64,000 nt of DNA, taken from contig JACADV010000086.1 of assembly GCA_013388425.1 (NCBI GenBank), positions 18,206 through 82,205 on the forward strand. Direction: 5' to 3'. A program made the translations under genes and the position numbers. The notes beneath the pieces were generated by a model. It saw only the letters and a program-made list of their open reading frames with translations, made no database searches and was not told where the DNA came from. Positions 1-8,363 of the stretch are shown here, piece by piece. The DNA is from Thermoanaerobaculaceae bacterium. GTDB lineage: Bacteria > Acidobacteriota > Thermoanaerobaculia > Thermoanaerobaculales > Thermoanaerobaculaceae. Every line of letters begins with the position of its first letter. Positions within the stretch are counted from its first letter, which is position 1.

Positions 1-698
1 CCGGGCATGGCGGGCAACCGCTCCAGGAGCCGCCCCGCAAACGCCTGGATGGTCGGTTCCGCCACGGGGTGGGGGGCGAGGCAGTGCAGAGTCACGAGTT
101 GCGGTTCCGTCACGCCAATGCCCAGGAGGTGGGCGTCCACCACTTCGCTCAGGGTGGCCAGCACCGTGCGCAGGGTCTCGGGGAACTCGGTGGCAGCAAT
201 CCCCCGCTCCAGCAAGGTGTTGACAAAGGTGGTGCGGAGGAGGGTGGCGTCTAGGTGACGGGCCACTCGGCCGAGGATCTCGGTGGTCCCCAGGGTGGCG
301 GAGGATCGGGGCGCGGGGGGCAGCGTCCCCCCGTCGGTGAGGCTTCTGACCAGGTCCACGATCTCGTCCTGGGCCTGGTCCTTGGTGAGGTAGCGGTCGG
401 CGCCGGTGCGGTACCCCCAGAAGCGGGAGGGGGCGTCGCTGTGGCTCGTGAGGATGACCACCGGCACGTGGGCCGTCGCGGGATCGTTCTTGAGGAGGCG
501 GAGGAGCTGGTAGCCGTCCATGATGGGCATTTCGAGGTCGGTGACCACCGCGTCGGGAGGGTCGGCGAGGGCCTTGAGGGCCCCGTCGGCACCGTCCGTG
601 GCCTCGATCACCTCGAACCCCGCCCGGCTCAGGGTTCGGGCCAGGAGCGCCCTCGCCACCGTGCTGTCCTCCACCACGAGGATCCGGACCGGTTTCAC
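1..698 (-). CDS. Response regulator with C-terminal extension (3' end outside window)
   Basis: This is the last visible gene of the chemosensory operon and a likely phosphorylation target of the hybrid CheA. Translation from the GTG at 698 opens with a receiver domain (about residues 1-125): acidic residues in VVEDST, phospho-acceptor Asp in TDLEMPIMDG, Thr/Ser in VILTSHS and Lys in YLTKD. A further region of at least 105 residues follows, holding a possible small sensor-type fold, and runs off the left edge. I could not name that region. The GTG overlaps the CheB stop (GTGA, 695-698) and has AAAGGAG upstream. The identity of the output domain is unknown. Confidence 0.85.
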   Translation of the reverse strand, partial: MKPVRILVVEDSTVARALLARTLSRAGFEVIEATDGADGALKALADPPDAVVTDLEMPIMDGYQLLRLLKNDPATAHVPVVILTSHSDAPSRFWGYRTGADRYLTKDQAQDEIVDLVRSLTDGGTLPPAPRSSATLGTTEILGRVARHLDATLLRTTFVNTLLERGIAATEFPETLRTVLATLSEVVDAHLLGIGVTEPQLVTLHCLAPHPVAEPTIQAFAGRLLERLPAMP

Positions 699-1366
699 GA
701 AGTGCTCCTTTCGAGGTAGCGTGCCAGGAGCTCCCCCAGTTCGGCAGGGGGGAGCGACAGTTCCACAGCACCGCTTTCCAGAGCTGCCCGGGGCATGCCG
801 AAGACCACCGAGGATTCCTGATCCTGCGCCATGGTCAACCCTCCACACCGGCGCAACTCGGCCAATCCTAGCGCGCCGTCGGATCCCATGCCGGTGAGCA
901 CCACCCCCGCCGTGACCGTGGGGAACGTGCGGGCACAGGAGAGGAACAGCTCGTCCGCCGAGGGACGGTGGCCAGCGCGGGGGGGGGTGTCGCGGTCGAC
1001 GTGCATTGTTTTGTCGGCCGTGAGGAGGAGGTGGGCGCCGGGCGGGGCGAGCCGGATGCGCCCGGGAGCGGCCGGCTCGCCGTCCCGCGCCACGGCCACG
1101 TCGGTCCCGAGCTTGCCGGCCAGCCAGCTGGCCAGGCTCTCCTCGAAGCCGGCCGCAATGTGCTGCACGAGCAGGAGGGCGGCTGGCAACGGCTTGGGCA
1201 ACGGCTGGAGGAGCTGCAACGTGGCCTCCGGTCCTCCGGTGGAGGCGGCCACGGCAATGAAGCGCACCTGCCGGGAGAGCGGCGGCACCACTGGCTTTTT
1301 CGCTGCCCGGCCCGCGGCTGCTTTGGCGGGCGGCACTCGACGCGCCTCGGCCAGCGCGCGGATCAT
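695..1366 (-). CDS. cheB: CheB methylesterase catalytic domain (downstream half of a split CheB)
   Basis: This encodes the protein-glutamate methylesterase/deamidase domain that removes receptor methyl groups. The catalytic Ser lies in AASTGG, the His in VQHI, and the Asp in TGMGSDGA; the HRPS segment is also conserved. It has 223 residues and lacks the N-terminal receiver of a full-length CheB (about 350 residues). It is in the same reading frame as the receiver ORF just upstream, separated by one TAG and five sense codons. The ATG at 1366 has no Shine-Dalgarno sequence, so expression would need re-initiation or readthrough. The residues around the start (MIRALAEARR) look like the usual CheB interdomain linker, so this is probably not a native start. 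Confidence 0.85.
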   Translation of the reverse strand: MIRALAEARRVPPAKAAAGRAAKKPVVPPLSRQVRFIAVAASTGGPEATLQLLQPLPKPLPAALLLVQHIAAGFEESLASWLAGKLGTDVAVARDGEPAAPGRIRLAPPGAHLLLTADKTMHVDRDTPPRAGHRPSADELFLSCARTFPTVTAGVVLTGMGSDGALGLAELRRCGGLTMAQDQESSVVFGMPRAALESGAVELSLPPAELGELLARYLERSTS

Positions 1367-1381
1367 GCTCGCGAGGGTGTA

Positions 1382-1747
1382 CTAGAGCTGGCGCCACCCT
1401 TCCGGTTCCGAGGGTTTGGCGAGGACCTCCACGGCCCCGCAGCGGGTCGCCTCGAAGGCGGAGGCGGCCTGGTCAGCGGGAGGGTGGGCGGTGAGGACGA
1501 GCACCGGGGTGGGGTGGCGTTGGGCAATCTGCTGGATGGCGGCGTGACCGTCAAGTACGGGCATGTCCAGGTCCATGACGATCACATCCGAGTGCAGCGT
1601 GGTCACCAGCTCCACCCCCCGCGCCCCGTCGCCCGCCTCGCCCACCACCTGGCAGGCGGGGTCGCGCTGCAGGAGGCGGCGCACGAGGGAGCGGACCGTG
1701 GGCGAATCGTCCACGATCACGACACGGATTTGCCCCTCGCGCCTCAT
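1382..1747 (-). CDS. cheB: CheB receiver domain (upstream half of a split CheB)
   Basis: This 121-residue receiver has the acidic pair in VIVDDSP, phospho-acceptor Asp in VMDLDMPVLDG, Thr in VLTAH and Lys in LAKPSEP. In full-length CheB this domain inhibits the esterase until it is phosphorylated by CheA. Here it ends at a TAG (1382-1384), after which the frame continues straight into the CheB catalytic domain, so the two ORFs look like one interrupted gene. The start overlaps the cheA stop (ATGA, 1744-1747), implying coupled translation. Alternatives are a genuine two-gene arrangement or a sequencing error at the stop codon. Confidence 0.85.
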   Translation of the reverse strand: MRREGQIRVVIVDDSPTVRSLVRRLLQRDPACQVVGEAGDGARGVELVTTLHSDVIVMDLDMPVLDGHAAIQQIAQRHPTPVLVLTAHPPADQAASAFEATRCGAVEVLAKPSEPEGWRQL

Positions 1748-3804
1748 CGCCCGCTCAGCCTCCGCACCACCGCCACCAGCTCCAGAGCGTCCAGCCCCTG
1801 TTTCACGAAGTAGGCGTCGGCCCCAGCCTGCAGCGCCGCGAGCCGGTCCTCGCGGCGGCTGCGAGTCGAAACCACCACCACTGGCAGGGCGGCAAACTGC
1901 GGGTCGGCGCGCAGCTTCCGGGTGAAGTCGAGGCCGTCCATCTCCGGCATCTCGATGTCCGTGACCACGCAGTCGAAACTGCTCGCGGCCACGAGCTCCA
2001 GGGCTTCGGGGGCGCTGGCGGCCCCCACCACTTCGAAGCCCGCATCCTCCAGGAGCCGGCGCTCCATCTCTCGCGTGACGAAGGAATCCTCCACCAGCAA
2101 CACGCGCAGCCGCCGCCGTGCCGGTGGCGGCATGGCGATGCGCCGGGCCCGCACGCCGCTCCCGGACACCAGGGCGAGGGGCGAGAGCACCGCCACCGGT
2201 TCCCCCGAGGCGAGGAGGGCGAGACCTTCCAAGAGCGGCGGTTCCCGCTCGAGGTTTGTGGCGCCTTGCACCAGCACTTCCTCCTCCCCCTCCACGGTGT
2301 CCACCGCCACCGCCACCGCCTCACCGCCCACGTGGCCGCGCAGGAGCATCTGCCGCGGCGCTGGTTCGATCCCCAGGGTGGCCGCGAGAGGCAGGAAAGG
2401 CGTGAGACACCCCTCGCTCAGGACGAAGCTCTGCCCGTCGCGTTGCTGCACCTGGCTCGCGTGCAAAGGCTCCACCCGCTGCACCGCAGCAGCGGGGATG
2501 CCGCAGCGTATGGGCCCGACCCGCGCCACGAGGATGCGCTGGCCACGCCGCGCCGCCGGCACTTCCAGGGTCACGGTGGTGCCCTGGCCGGCGTGCCAGG
2601 CAAGGGACAGCTCCCCGCCCAGACGGCTGGCGACGCTGGCCACCACGTCGAGGCCAATGCCGCGCCCCGACACCGTGGAGACGGTGCGGCGCGTCGAGAA
2701 GCCGGGGCGCAGGAGCAGGTTGAGGACCTCTTCGGGGGCTGGATGATTGCCCGGCGGCACGATCCCGCGCGCCACGGCGGCCGCGGTCACCGCCTCGGGG
2801 TCGACGCCGGCGCCGTCGTCCTGGATGGACAGGCGCACGCGGGCGCCGGCGGGTGCGGCGGCAATGCGCAGGGTGCCGGTGGGGCGTTTCCCCGCCGCGC
2901 GTCGCCGCTCGGGCGTCTCGATCCCGTGGTCGATGGCGTTGCGGACCAGGTGGAGCATCGCCTCTTCCAAATCGTGGACGATGCGGCGGTCCAGCGAGGT
3001 GTCCTCCCCAGCCAGCTGCACCTCCACGTCCTTGCCCAGTTCGCGCGCCAGCTCCCGCGCGTGGCGGGCGAGGGTGAGGAGGAACGGTCGCAGCGGCTGC
3101 ATCTGCAGGGAGAGCAGGGCCTCCAGTTGCGACTCGGTGGCCCAGGCCAGGCGCCGCTGGCTGCGTTCCAGGGCGAGCGCCTCGCGGCGCAGCGAGGCGA
3201 TGAGGACGGCCAGGACCTGGGCCGGCCCCGCCTCTCCCACCCCCTGCTCGGCCAGGGAGGCGAGCTCGTCGAGACGGGACGCAAAGCGGGCGAGGCCCCG
3301 CGCCTGGATGCGCAACGCCACGGCTCCATCGGCCAGTTCGTCGAGCACGTTACTGCTGTGGCTAGCTGCCGGCAGGGTGGGTGCTGCCGTCGCTGCCACT
3401 GTGGGGGTGGCAGGCGGGGCGGGGGTGGGGGTGGCCGTCCCGGCTTCCGGTTCACTGGAGCGCAGCGCCTCCAGGAGGGCGGTGTCGTCGCTGGGTTCCT
3501 CCCCCGCCGCCACCGTCTCCACCATCCCCGCCAGGCGGTCCACCACCCGGGTGAGGAGGGGAGGTGGCGGGGGTGCGTCGCCCTGGAGCACCGCTTCCGC
3601 CGCGTGGCAGAGGGTGGCGATGGCCGAGAGCGAGAGCATGCGGCTCGCCCCTTTGAGGGTGTGCAGCTCTCGGCGCAGCTCCTGGGCGAGCTGTGGCTCG
3701 TGGGGGAGGCGGGTCGAGAGGGTTGCGAGTCGCTCGAGCCGCTCCCGAGCCTCGCCGACGAACAACGGCAAGAGATCGGCAAACTCGCCGTTCAACGCCG
3801 TCAC
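1744..3804 (-). CDS. cheA: Hybrid chemotaxis histidine kinase CheA with C-terminal receiver
   Basis: This is the central kinase of the chemosensory cluster, about 686 residues from GTG 3804, which has AGGGGG just upstream and lies 8 bases after the mcp stop. Domains in order: HPt with the phosphorylated His in LHTLKGAS (near residue 48); a Pro/Ala/Thr-rich linker where a P2 domain would sit; dimerisation segment; HATPase with the N-box NAIDHGIE (near 287) and GRGIGLD; CheW-like domain; and a receiver (about 565-686) with Asp in TDIEMPEMDG and a Lys in YFVKQG. A CheA-REC fusion is typical of systems of the Frz, Wsp or Chp type rather than plain flagellar control. Longer upstream extensions of the frame overlap mcp and are not credible. 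Confidence 0.92.
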   Translation of the reverse strand: MTALNGEFADLLPLFVGEARERLERLATLSTRLPHEPQLAQELRRELHTLKGASRMLSLSAIATLCHAAEAVLQGDAPPPPPLLTRVVDRLAGMVETVAAGEEPSDDTALLEALRSSEPEAGTATPTPAPPATPTVAATAAPTLPAASHSSNVLDELADGAVALRIQARGLARFASRLDELASLAEQGVGEAGPAQVLAVLIASLRREALALERSQRRLAWATESQLEALLSLQMQPLRPFLLTLARHARELARELGKDVEVQLAGEDTSLDRRIVHDLEEAMLHLVRNAIDHGIETPERRRAAGKRPTGTLRIAAAPAGARVRLSIQDDGAGVDPEAVTAAAVARGIVPPGNHPAPEEVLNLLLRPGFSTRRTVSTVSGRGIGLDVVASVASRLGGELSLAWHAGQGTTVTLEVPAARRGQRILVARVGPIRCGIPAAAVQRVEPLHASQVQQRDGQSFVLSEGCLTPFLPLAATLGIEPAPRQMLLRGHVGGEAVAVAVDTVEGEEEVLVQGATNLEREPPLLEGLALLASGEPVAVLSPLALVSGSGVRARRIAMPPPARRRLRVLLVEDSFVTREMERRLLEDAGFEVVGAASAPEALELVAASSFDCVVTDIEMPEMDGLDFTRKLRADPQFAALPVVVVSTRSRREDRLAALQAGADAYFVKQGLDALELVAVVRRLSGR

Positions 3805-3812
3805 GCGACCCC

Positions 3813-5444
3813 CTAGATCTTGGTCCAGCTGCGCAGGTTCACATCGAGGCCCAAGACCGCAGCAATGGCGCCGGTGCGGTCGCGCACCGGTGCCGCCACG
3901 GTAAAGCACGGCTCACCGGTGAGCATCGACTGGTAGAGCGGGGTGAGGATGGCGCAGCCGTCCCGCATGGTGCTCTGGAACCATGGACGGTCGGAAAAGT
4001 TGGCGCCCACGGTCACGTTGGCGGGGACCTGGGCGTCCCCCTTGGCGTCGCCGCCCAGCGCAAAGGCGAGCATGGTGCCGTTGCGGTCGGTCAGGTACGC
4101 GAGCTCCACCGAGGGGGCCTCACGCACCGCGGCGACCAGCCACCCCTCCACCGCTTCCCAGTGGCCGGTGTGGGCCGACAGCTCCGCTGCCCAGCGTTCC
4201 ACCAGGTTCTTGAGGGAGCGGGGGGAGTCGAGGCGGAACGACTGGGTGAGGAGCTGGATGGAGAGGGCCAGGGTGTCCACCTTTTCCGCGGCGCCCCGGA
4301 AGCTCTTGAGGCTGTCCGCCATCTTGTGGATCACCTCGCTCACCTCGCGCAGGGTGAGCACCACCTGGTCGGAAGCGGTGCGCTGCTCCTCGGTGGCCAG
4401 GGAAATCTCCCGCGCCGCGCGGGCGGTGTCGGAGAGGGCGCCGCGGAGTTCGGCAATGGCGGCGGCAGCCCGGCGCGAGCGTTCCAACACCCGCACCGCC
4501 TCCTTCCCGGCCTCTTCGGTAGCCACCACGGCAGCCCGAATGGAGGCGGCAAAGTCGTCCAGGAGGGAGCGCACCGACTCCACCGATTCCCGGGAGCGTT
4601 GCGCCAGTCGCCGCACCTCCTCGGCCACCACCGTGAAGCGCTTGCCGGCTTCGCCGCCCGTGGAGGCTTCGATGGCAGCGTTCAAGGAGAGGATGTGGGT
4701 CTCGTGGGCGATCTCGGTGATGAGGTCCAGGATGCGGTAGATCTCCTTGGCGCGACTGCCCACATCGTCGGCGCGCGAGGCCACGTCGGCAATCCGCTGC
4801 TGCACCGCCTCCACGCCGGCCAGGGCCTCGGTGACAGCGTCGGCTCCGGCGGTGCCGCTCTCCTCGGCCTTGGCCGCCAGCTCGGCCTGGGTGGCAGCGT
4901 TGCGGGCAATCTGCGCCGCTGTGCGCGCGAGTTGTTCCATGGTGGCGGTGATCTCCACCACGGCGGCCGCCTGTTCCGCCGATCCGGAGGCCAGGTCGGC
5001 GGCGGTGGTGTGGACCACGTCGCTGGCGGCGGCGGTTTCTGTGGAGCTGTTCTGGATCTGCTGCACGAGGGAGGTGAGGGAGGTGACCGCCGCCTCGAAG
5101 GCGGAGCGGAGTTCGGCGGGCATGGGAGCCGTGGCATCCGCCAGGTGGGTGAGGTTGCCGCGGCGGATGCTCTCCAGGGCAGTCAGCAGCGCCTCGCCGA
5201 GCAACTCGGTCTCCCGCTGTTCTGCCTCTTGCGCCTGGCGGCTGCGCCGCTGGGGCAGGTACGCGCCAACCACGTAGACCACGAGCAACACCGAGGCTGC
5301 CAGGAGGAAGGCGTCGAAGACCCAGGCCGGGGCGCCACGGGCCACCGCGAACACCAGGTTCGCGCCGGCGACCAGCGCCAGTGCCACCGTTACGGCAAGC
5401 CCCACTCCCGCTCCATCCCGCCCGGTTGGTGCCGACACGCTCAT
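3813..5444 (-). CDS. Methyl-accepting chemotaxis protein with C-terminal Cache-like domain
   Basis: This 543-residue receptor has two hydrophobic segments within residues 15-65 separated by only a short loop, so it has no large periplasmic sensor. A methyl-accepting coiled coil follows, with the signalling tip around residues 238-262 (HILSLNAAIEA, then AVVAEEVRRLAQRS-type sequence). After the coiled coil, about residues 420-543 resemble a Cache/PDC sensor (YLTDRNGTML, SDRPWFQ, LTGEPCFTVAAPV, GAIAAVLGLDV). That puts a small-molecule sensor at the cytoplasmic C-terminus. The ATG at 5444 has AAAGGAGG eight bases upstream. Its place between cheW and cheA argues that it is the dedicated input of this system. 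Confidence 0.9.
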   Translation of the reverse strand: MSVSAPTGRDGAGVGLAVTVALALVAGANLVFAVARGAPAWVFDAFLLAASVLLVVYVVGAYLPQRRSRQAQEAEQRETELLGEALLTALESIRRGNLTHLADATAPMPAELRSAFEAAVTSLTSLVQQIQNSSTETAAASDVVHTTAADLASGSAEQAAAVVEITATMEQLARTAAQIARNAATQAELAAKAEESGTAGADAVTEALAGVEAVQQRIADVASRADDVGSRAKEIYRILDLITEIAHETHILSLNAAIEASTGGEAGKRFTVVAEEVRRLAQRSRESVESVRSLLDDFAASIRAAVVATEEAGKEAVRVLERSRRAAAAIAELRGALSDTARAAREISLATEEQRTASDQVVLTLREVSEVIHKMADSLKSFRGAAEKVDTLALSIQLLTQSFRLDSPRSLKNLVERWAAELSAHTGHWEAVEGWLVAAVREAPSVELAYLTDRNGTMLAFALGGDAKGDAQVPANVTVGANFSDRPWFQSTMRDGCAILTPLYQSMLTGEPCFTVAAPVRDRTGAIAAVLGLDVNLRSWTKI

Positions 5445-5446
5445 GG

Positions 5447-5884
5447 TCACTGCCTCCTTTCCCCCCCCAGGGCCGCCAGCTCGAGGACGTGGAGCACAGT
5501 TCCCTGCCACGTCCCCCGGGCCTGCACGAGACCGCTGCCCGTTGCCGTGAGGTGCGGTGGCACCTCCACAACCCCCACCGCCGCATCGGCGGCGAGCCCC
5601 ACGGACCCGCCTTCGCCGCGCGTGCGGACCACCACGGTCACGGGAAACTCCGCCACGGCCCCCGCTGGGGCTCCCACCAGGGCTGCCAGGTCCAACACAG
5701 GCAACGGCTCGCCCCCGTACTCGGCCAAGCCCAGCAGGTTGGGGTCGGTGGCGGGGCAGGGAACCACGGTGAGGGCTGGGACGACGCTGCGGACCTGCTC
5801 CACGGCCATGGCGCACAGGTGCTCCCCCGTTGCCACCACCAGGTACCGTCCCCCGTGGGCGCCGCCCTCGCGCTCCCGGTTCAC
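5447..5884 (-). CDS. cheW: CheW-like adaptor
   Basis: This 145-residue protein fits a single CheW domain: a beta-rich pattern starting RYLVVATGEH, LCAMAVEQVRSVV, a LLGLAEYGGEPLPVLDL segment matching the usual 'G.....R....P.idL' region, and a closing VLHVLEL. It would link the receptor to CheA. It is the first gene of the operon; its stop is two bases from the mcp start. The GTG start lies exactly six bases after a TACTCT -10-like box, so the mRNA is probably leaderless. Confidence 0.85.
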   Translation of the reverse strand: MNREREGGAHGGRYLVVATGEHLCAMAVEQVRSVVPALTVVPCPATDPNLLGLAEYGGEPLPVLDLAALVGAPAGAVAEFPVTVVVRTRGEGGSVGLAADAAVGVVEVPPHLTATGSGLVQARGTWQGTVLHVLELAALGGERRQ

Positions 5885-5890
5885 AGCACG

Positions 5891-5896
5891 AGAGTA
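5891..5896 (-). promoter_or_regulatory. -10 box of leaderless cheW promoter
   Basis: TACTCT on the minus strand, six bases (CGTGCT) before the cheW GTG. Normal -10-to-start spacing would place transcription on the first base of the start codon. No clear -35 was seen. Confidence 0.5.
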
Positions 5897-5920
5897 GCAC
5901 CGTCACGGAAGTTTCCCGCG

Positions 5921-7399
5921 TCAGGGAAAGGCTTCGCTGGGGGAGCCATGGTTGAGGAGGCGAAGGAGCTCGTCCCGGCGCACCTTGCCCCGCTCCGAGA
6001 CGGGGAGCTCGCGGACGAAGACGATGCGGCGCGGCACCTTGTGGGGCGACAGACGCTGGCGACACGCCGACAGGACGGCCCGGACGGTGAGGCCAGCGCC
6101 CGGCTCCACCGCCACCACGGCGGCAACCAGCTCCCCACGGTGGGGATCGGGCAGGCCCAGGACGGCAGCTGCCGTCACCCCCGGCAGGGCCTCCAGCACC
6201 CGTCGCACCTCGTCGGGGTGGACCTTCTTGCCGGCCACGTTGAGGAGGTCCGCCACCCGGCCGCTCAGGGTGAGCTGGCCCGCCTCGTCCAGCACCCCCC
6301 GATCGCCAGTGAGGAAGCGACCCGGGGAGAGGATGGCGGGGTCGGAGGGCGGCACCGTGCCCGCCGCCACCGAGCGCGAGCGGACCAGCACGCGCCCCTC
6401 GGTTCCCGGGGGTTGCGGGTGCCCCGCCTCGTCCACCACCTCCACCACCACCCCCTCCATGGCCGTGCCCACGCAACCGGCGCTGGGCCGCGGTTCCTCG
6501 CGCCGGTCGTAGGTAATACCGCCACACTCGGAGGAGCCGTAGAAGACGTGGACCGGGTGGCCGGTGGCGCGGTGGAACGCCTCGGCGTCCGCTGGCAGGA
6601 GGGGCGCACCGGCAGCCAGGCAGACCCGCAGGGAGGCGGTGGTCTCGGGCGTGGCGAGGGTGGCGACGGCACGGATCATGGCAGGCACGGCGGGGAAGTG
6701 GGCCACGCGAGCGGCGGCGAGGGTGTGGGCGAGCGCACCGGGGAGCGCTGAGCTGGGGAGGGCCAGCGGCGTGCCGGCCAGGAGGGCGGGGACGAGGCAC
6801 GACCCCAGGCCGTAGGAGTGGGTCATGGGGATGGCCGCCATCGTCACGTCCTGGGGCCGCACCCCCATGGTGTGCATGATCTTCACCGTGTCGGCCACGA
6901 GCTGCCGGGCCGTCACCGCCACCGCCCGCGGCTGTCCCGTGGAGCCGGAGGTGAGCTTGAGCACTGCGGTGCCGGGCGGCAGCACCACTGCCTCCAGGGG
7001 GGGGCCCACCGCCAGGGCGAGGAGGCCGTCGGACCACACCACGCCCAGCTGGGCGAGCCGCTCCTGCGAGGCGAGGATGGTCTGGGCACCCACCGTGGCC
7101 GCGCAGCGGGCCAACTCGTGCATGGGCGCCGCCGCATCCACCAGCGCCACCCGCGCCCCCAGCTCTCGCAGGGCCAGGAACGCGGGGACCAGCCCCCCGG
7201 CGTTGGGCAGCGACAGCGCCACCGTGGCCCCCGGTTGGATGTGCTCCGCTAGTGTGCCGGCTAGGGCGGCCGCCGCCGCGGCTAGCTCCCCCCGCCGGGC
7301 GACTACGGTGCCGTCGGGCCCCAGGAGGGCAGGCGCCTGCGGTGCGCGCCGGGCGAGGCGGTGGAAGGCACGCACCAGCGGGCAGTGGATCTCATTCAT
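5921..7399 (-). CDS. AMP-forming acyl/aryl-adenylating enzyme (ANL superfamily)
   Basis: This 492-residue protein has the length and order of an acyl-CoA synthetase or adenylation enzyme: the P-loop-like LKLTSGSTGQPRAV, the A5 region VFYGSSECGG, the A7-like FLTGDRG, the GRVADLLNVAGKKVHPDEV hinge, and the C-terminal SERGKVRR with the catalytic Lys. It would activate a carboxylate as an acyl-AMP and pass it to CoA or a carrier protein. No carrier protein or condensing enzyme lies nearby, so the substrate is unknown. It overlaps the upstream TPR/cyclic-nucleotide-binding gene by eight bases and is probably co-transcribed with it. Confidence 0.88.
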   Translation of the reverse strand: MNEIHCPLVRAFHRLARRAPQAPALLGPDGTVVARRGELAAAAAALAGTLAEHIQPGATVALSLPNAGGLVPAFLALRELGARVALVDAAAPMHELARCAATVGAQTILASQERLAQLGVVWSDGLLALAVGPPLEAVVLPPGTAVLKLTSGSTGQPRAVAVTARQLVADTVKIMHTMGVRPQDVTMAAIPMTHSYGLGSCLVPALLAGTPLALPSSALPGALAHTLAAARVAHFPAVPAMIRAVATLATPETTASLRVCLAAGAPLLPADAEAFHRATGHPVHVFYGSSECGGITYDRREEPRPSAGCVGTAMEGVVVEVVDEAGHPQPPGTEGRVLVRSRSVAAGTVPPSDPAILSPGRFLTGDRGVLDEAGQLTLSGRVADLLNVAGKKVHPDEVRRVLEALPGVTAAAVLGLPDPHRGELVAAVVAVEPGAGLTVRAVLSACRQRLSPHKVPRRIVFVRELPVSERGKVRRDELLRLLNHGSPSEAFP

Positions 7400-8363
7400 G
7401 ACCTTTGCGCAGCCGTTGCACCATTGTTTCCACCGTGGCGCGGGCGCGGCGCTGGTAGAACTCCTCCAACACCGTACGGACGCGAGGGTGGGCCGCGACG
7501 ATGCGCTCCAGATCCTCGGCGAGGATCTCGATGAGCGTCACCGCTTCGCAGGCCACGATGGTGGCCGTGCGGGGGCGGCCGGTGAGCACGGCCACTTCCC
7601 CGAAGAACTCCCCGGGTCCCAGCTGGGCGAGAACCACTTCCCGACCGGCGGGGTCGTTGGTCCGAACCTCCACCGTTCCCGCCTCGATGAGGAAGAGGGA
7701 AACCCCCGGATCCCCCTCGCGCACGATGATCTCGCCCGGTGAGAAGCTGCGCACGCTGGTGGAGCTCAGCAGCTCCTCCAGCGCCTCGAGGGGGAAGGCG
7801 GAGAAGAACGCGGAGGCTTCGCGCTCGCGCTGGAGCTGCTGGGGGCTTGCTTCCGGCACGAGCACCGCTGTCGCTGGAGCCGGCAGCTCCACGGGTGCCG
7901 GTGCGGCTGGCGCGGGCGGCGTTGCGGGTGACACCGGTTGCGGCGGGGCGGCGGGTGGAGGGGGGGTGCGTGGGGGGCGAGTGGTCGGGGGTGGGCTCGG
8001 CATCGCCCGCTGGAGGCGTTCCCGCTCTGCCTTCTCCGCCTCCTGCTGGCGGGCGATGAGGGCGGCCAGCTCCTTGGTCACCTCCGTGCGGTTGGGGTCC
8101 AGCCGGAGGATCTTGTTGGTCACGGCAATGGCGCGGGCGTGAAAGCCATGATCGGCAAAATACTGGGCCAGCTTGCGGTACAGCTCGATGGCGCGCTCGC
8201 GGTCGCCAGCCAGACCGAGGATCTCCGCCTGGCGCAGGAGCAGGTTGAAGTTCTCCGGGTGCTTCTTGAGCTCTTCGGCAATGGCTTCGTGCGCCGAGGC
8301 GTAGTCCCTCTTTGCCAGGTATTGGTCGAGCAAGTCGATGCGTGCTCTTGGCCTGAAGATCAT
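7392..8363 (-). CDS. TPR protein with C-terminal cyclic-nucleotide-binding domain
   Basis: This 323-residue protein has an N-terminal TPR-like helical repeat region (about 1-95), a long Pro/Ala-rich linker (about 115-180), and a cNMP-binding domain (about 190-305). The cNMP domain shows SFSPGEIIVREGDPG, GEFFGEVAVLTGRPRTATI and the RTATI-type phosphate-binding cassette. No DNA-binding helix-turn-helix follows, so it is more likely a cyclic-nucleotide-responsive scaffold than a CRP-type transcription factor. ATG 8363 overlaps the amidohydrolase stop (ATGA). The window also encodes an adenylyl cyclase (46062-47645), a possible source of ligand; that link is inferred. Confidence 0.85.
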   Translation of the reverse strand: MIFRPRARIDLLDQYLAKRDYASAHEAIAEELKKHPENFNLLLRQAEILGLAGDRERAIELYRKLAQYFADHGFHARAIAVTNKILRLDPNRTEVTKELAALIARQQEAEKAERERLQRAMPSPPPTTRPPRTPPPPAAPPQPVSPATPPAPAAPAPVELPAPATAVLVPEASPQQLQREREASAFFSAFPLEALEELLSSTSVRSFSPGEIIVREGDPGVSLFLIEAGTVEVRTNDPAGREVVLAQLGPGEFFGEVAVLTGRPRTATIVACEAVTLIEILAEDLERIVAAHPRVRTVLEEFYQRRARATVETMVQRLRKGHE

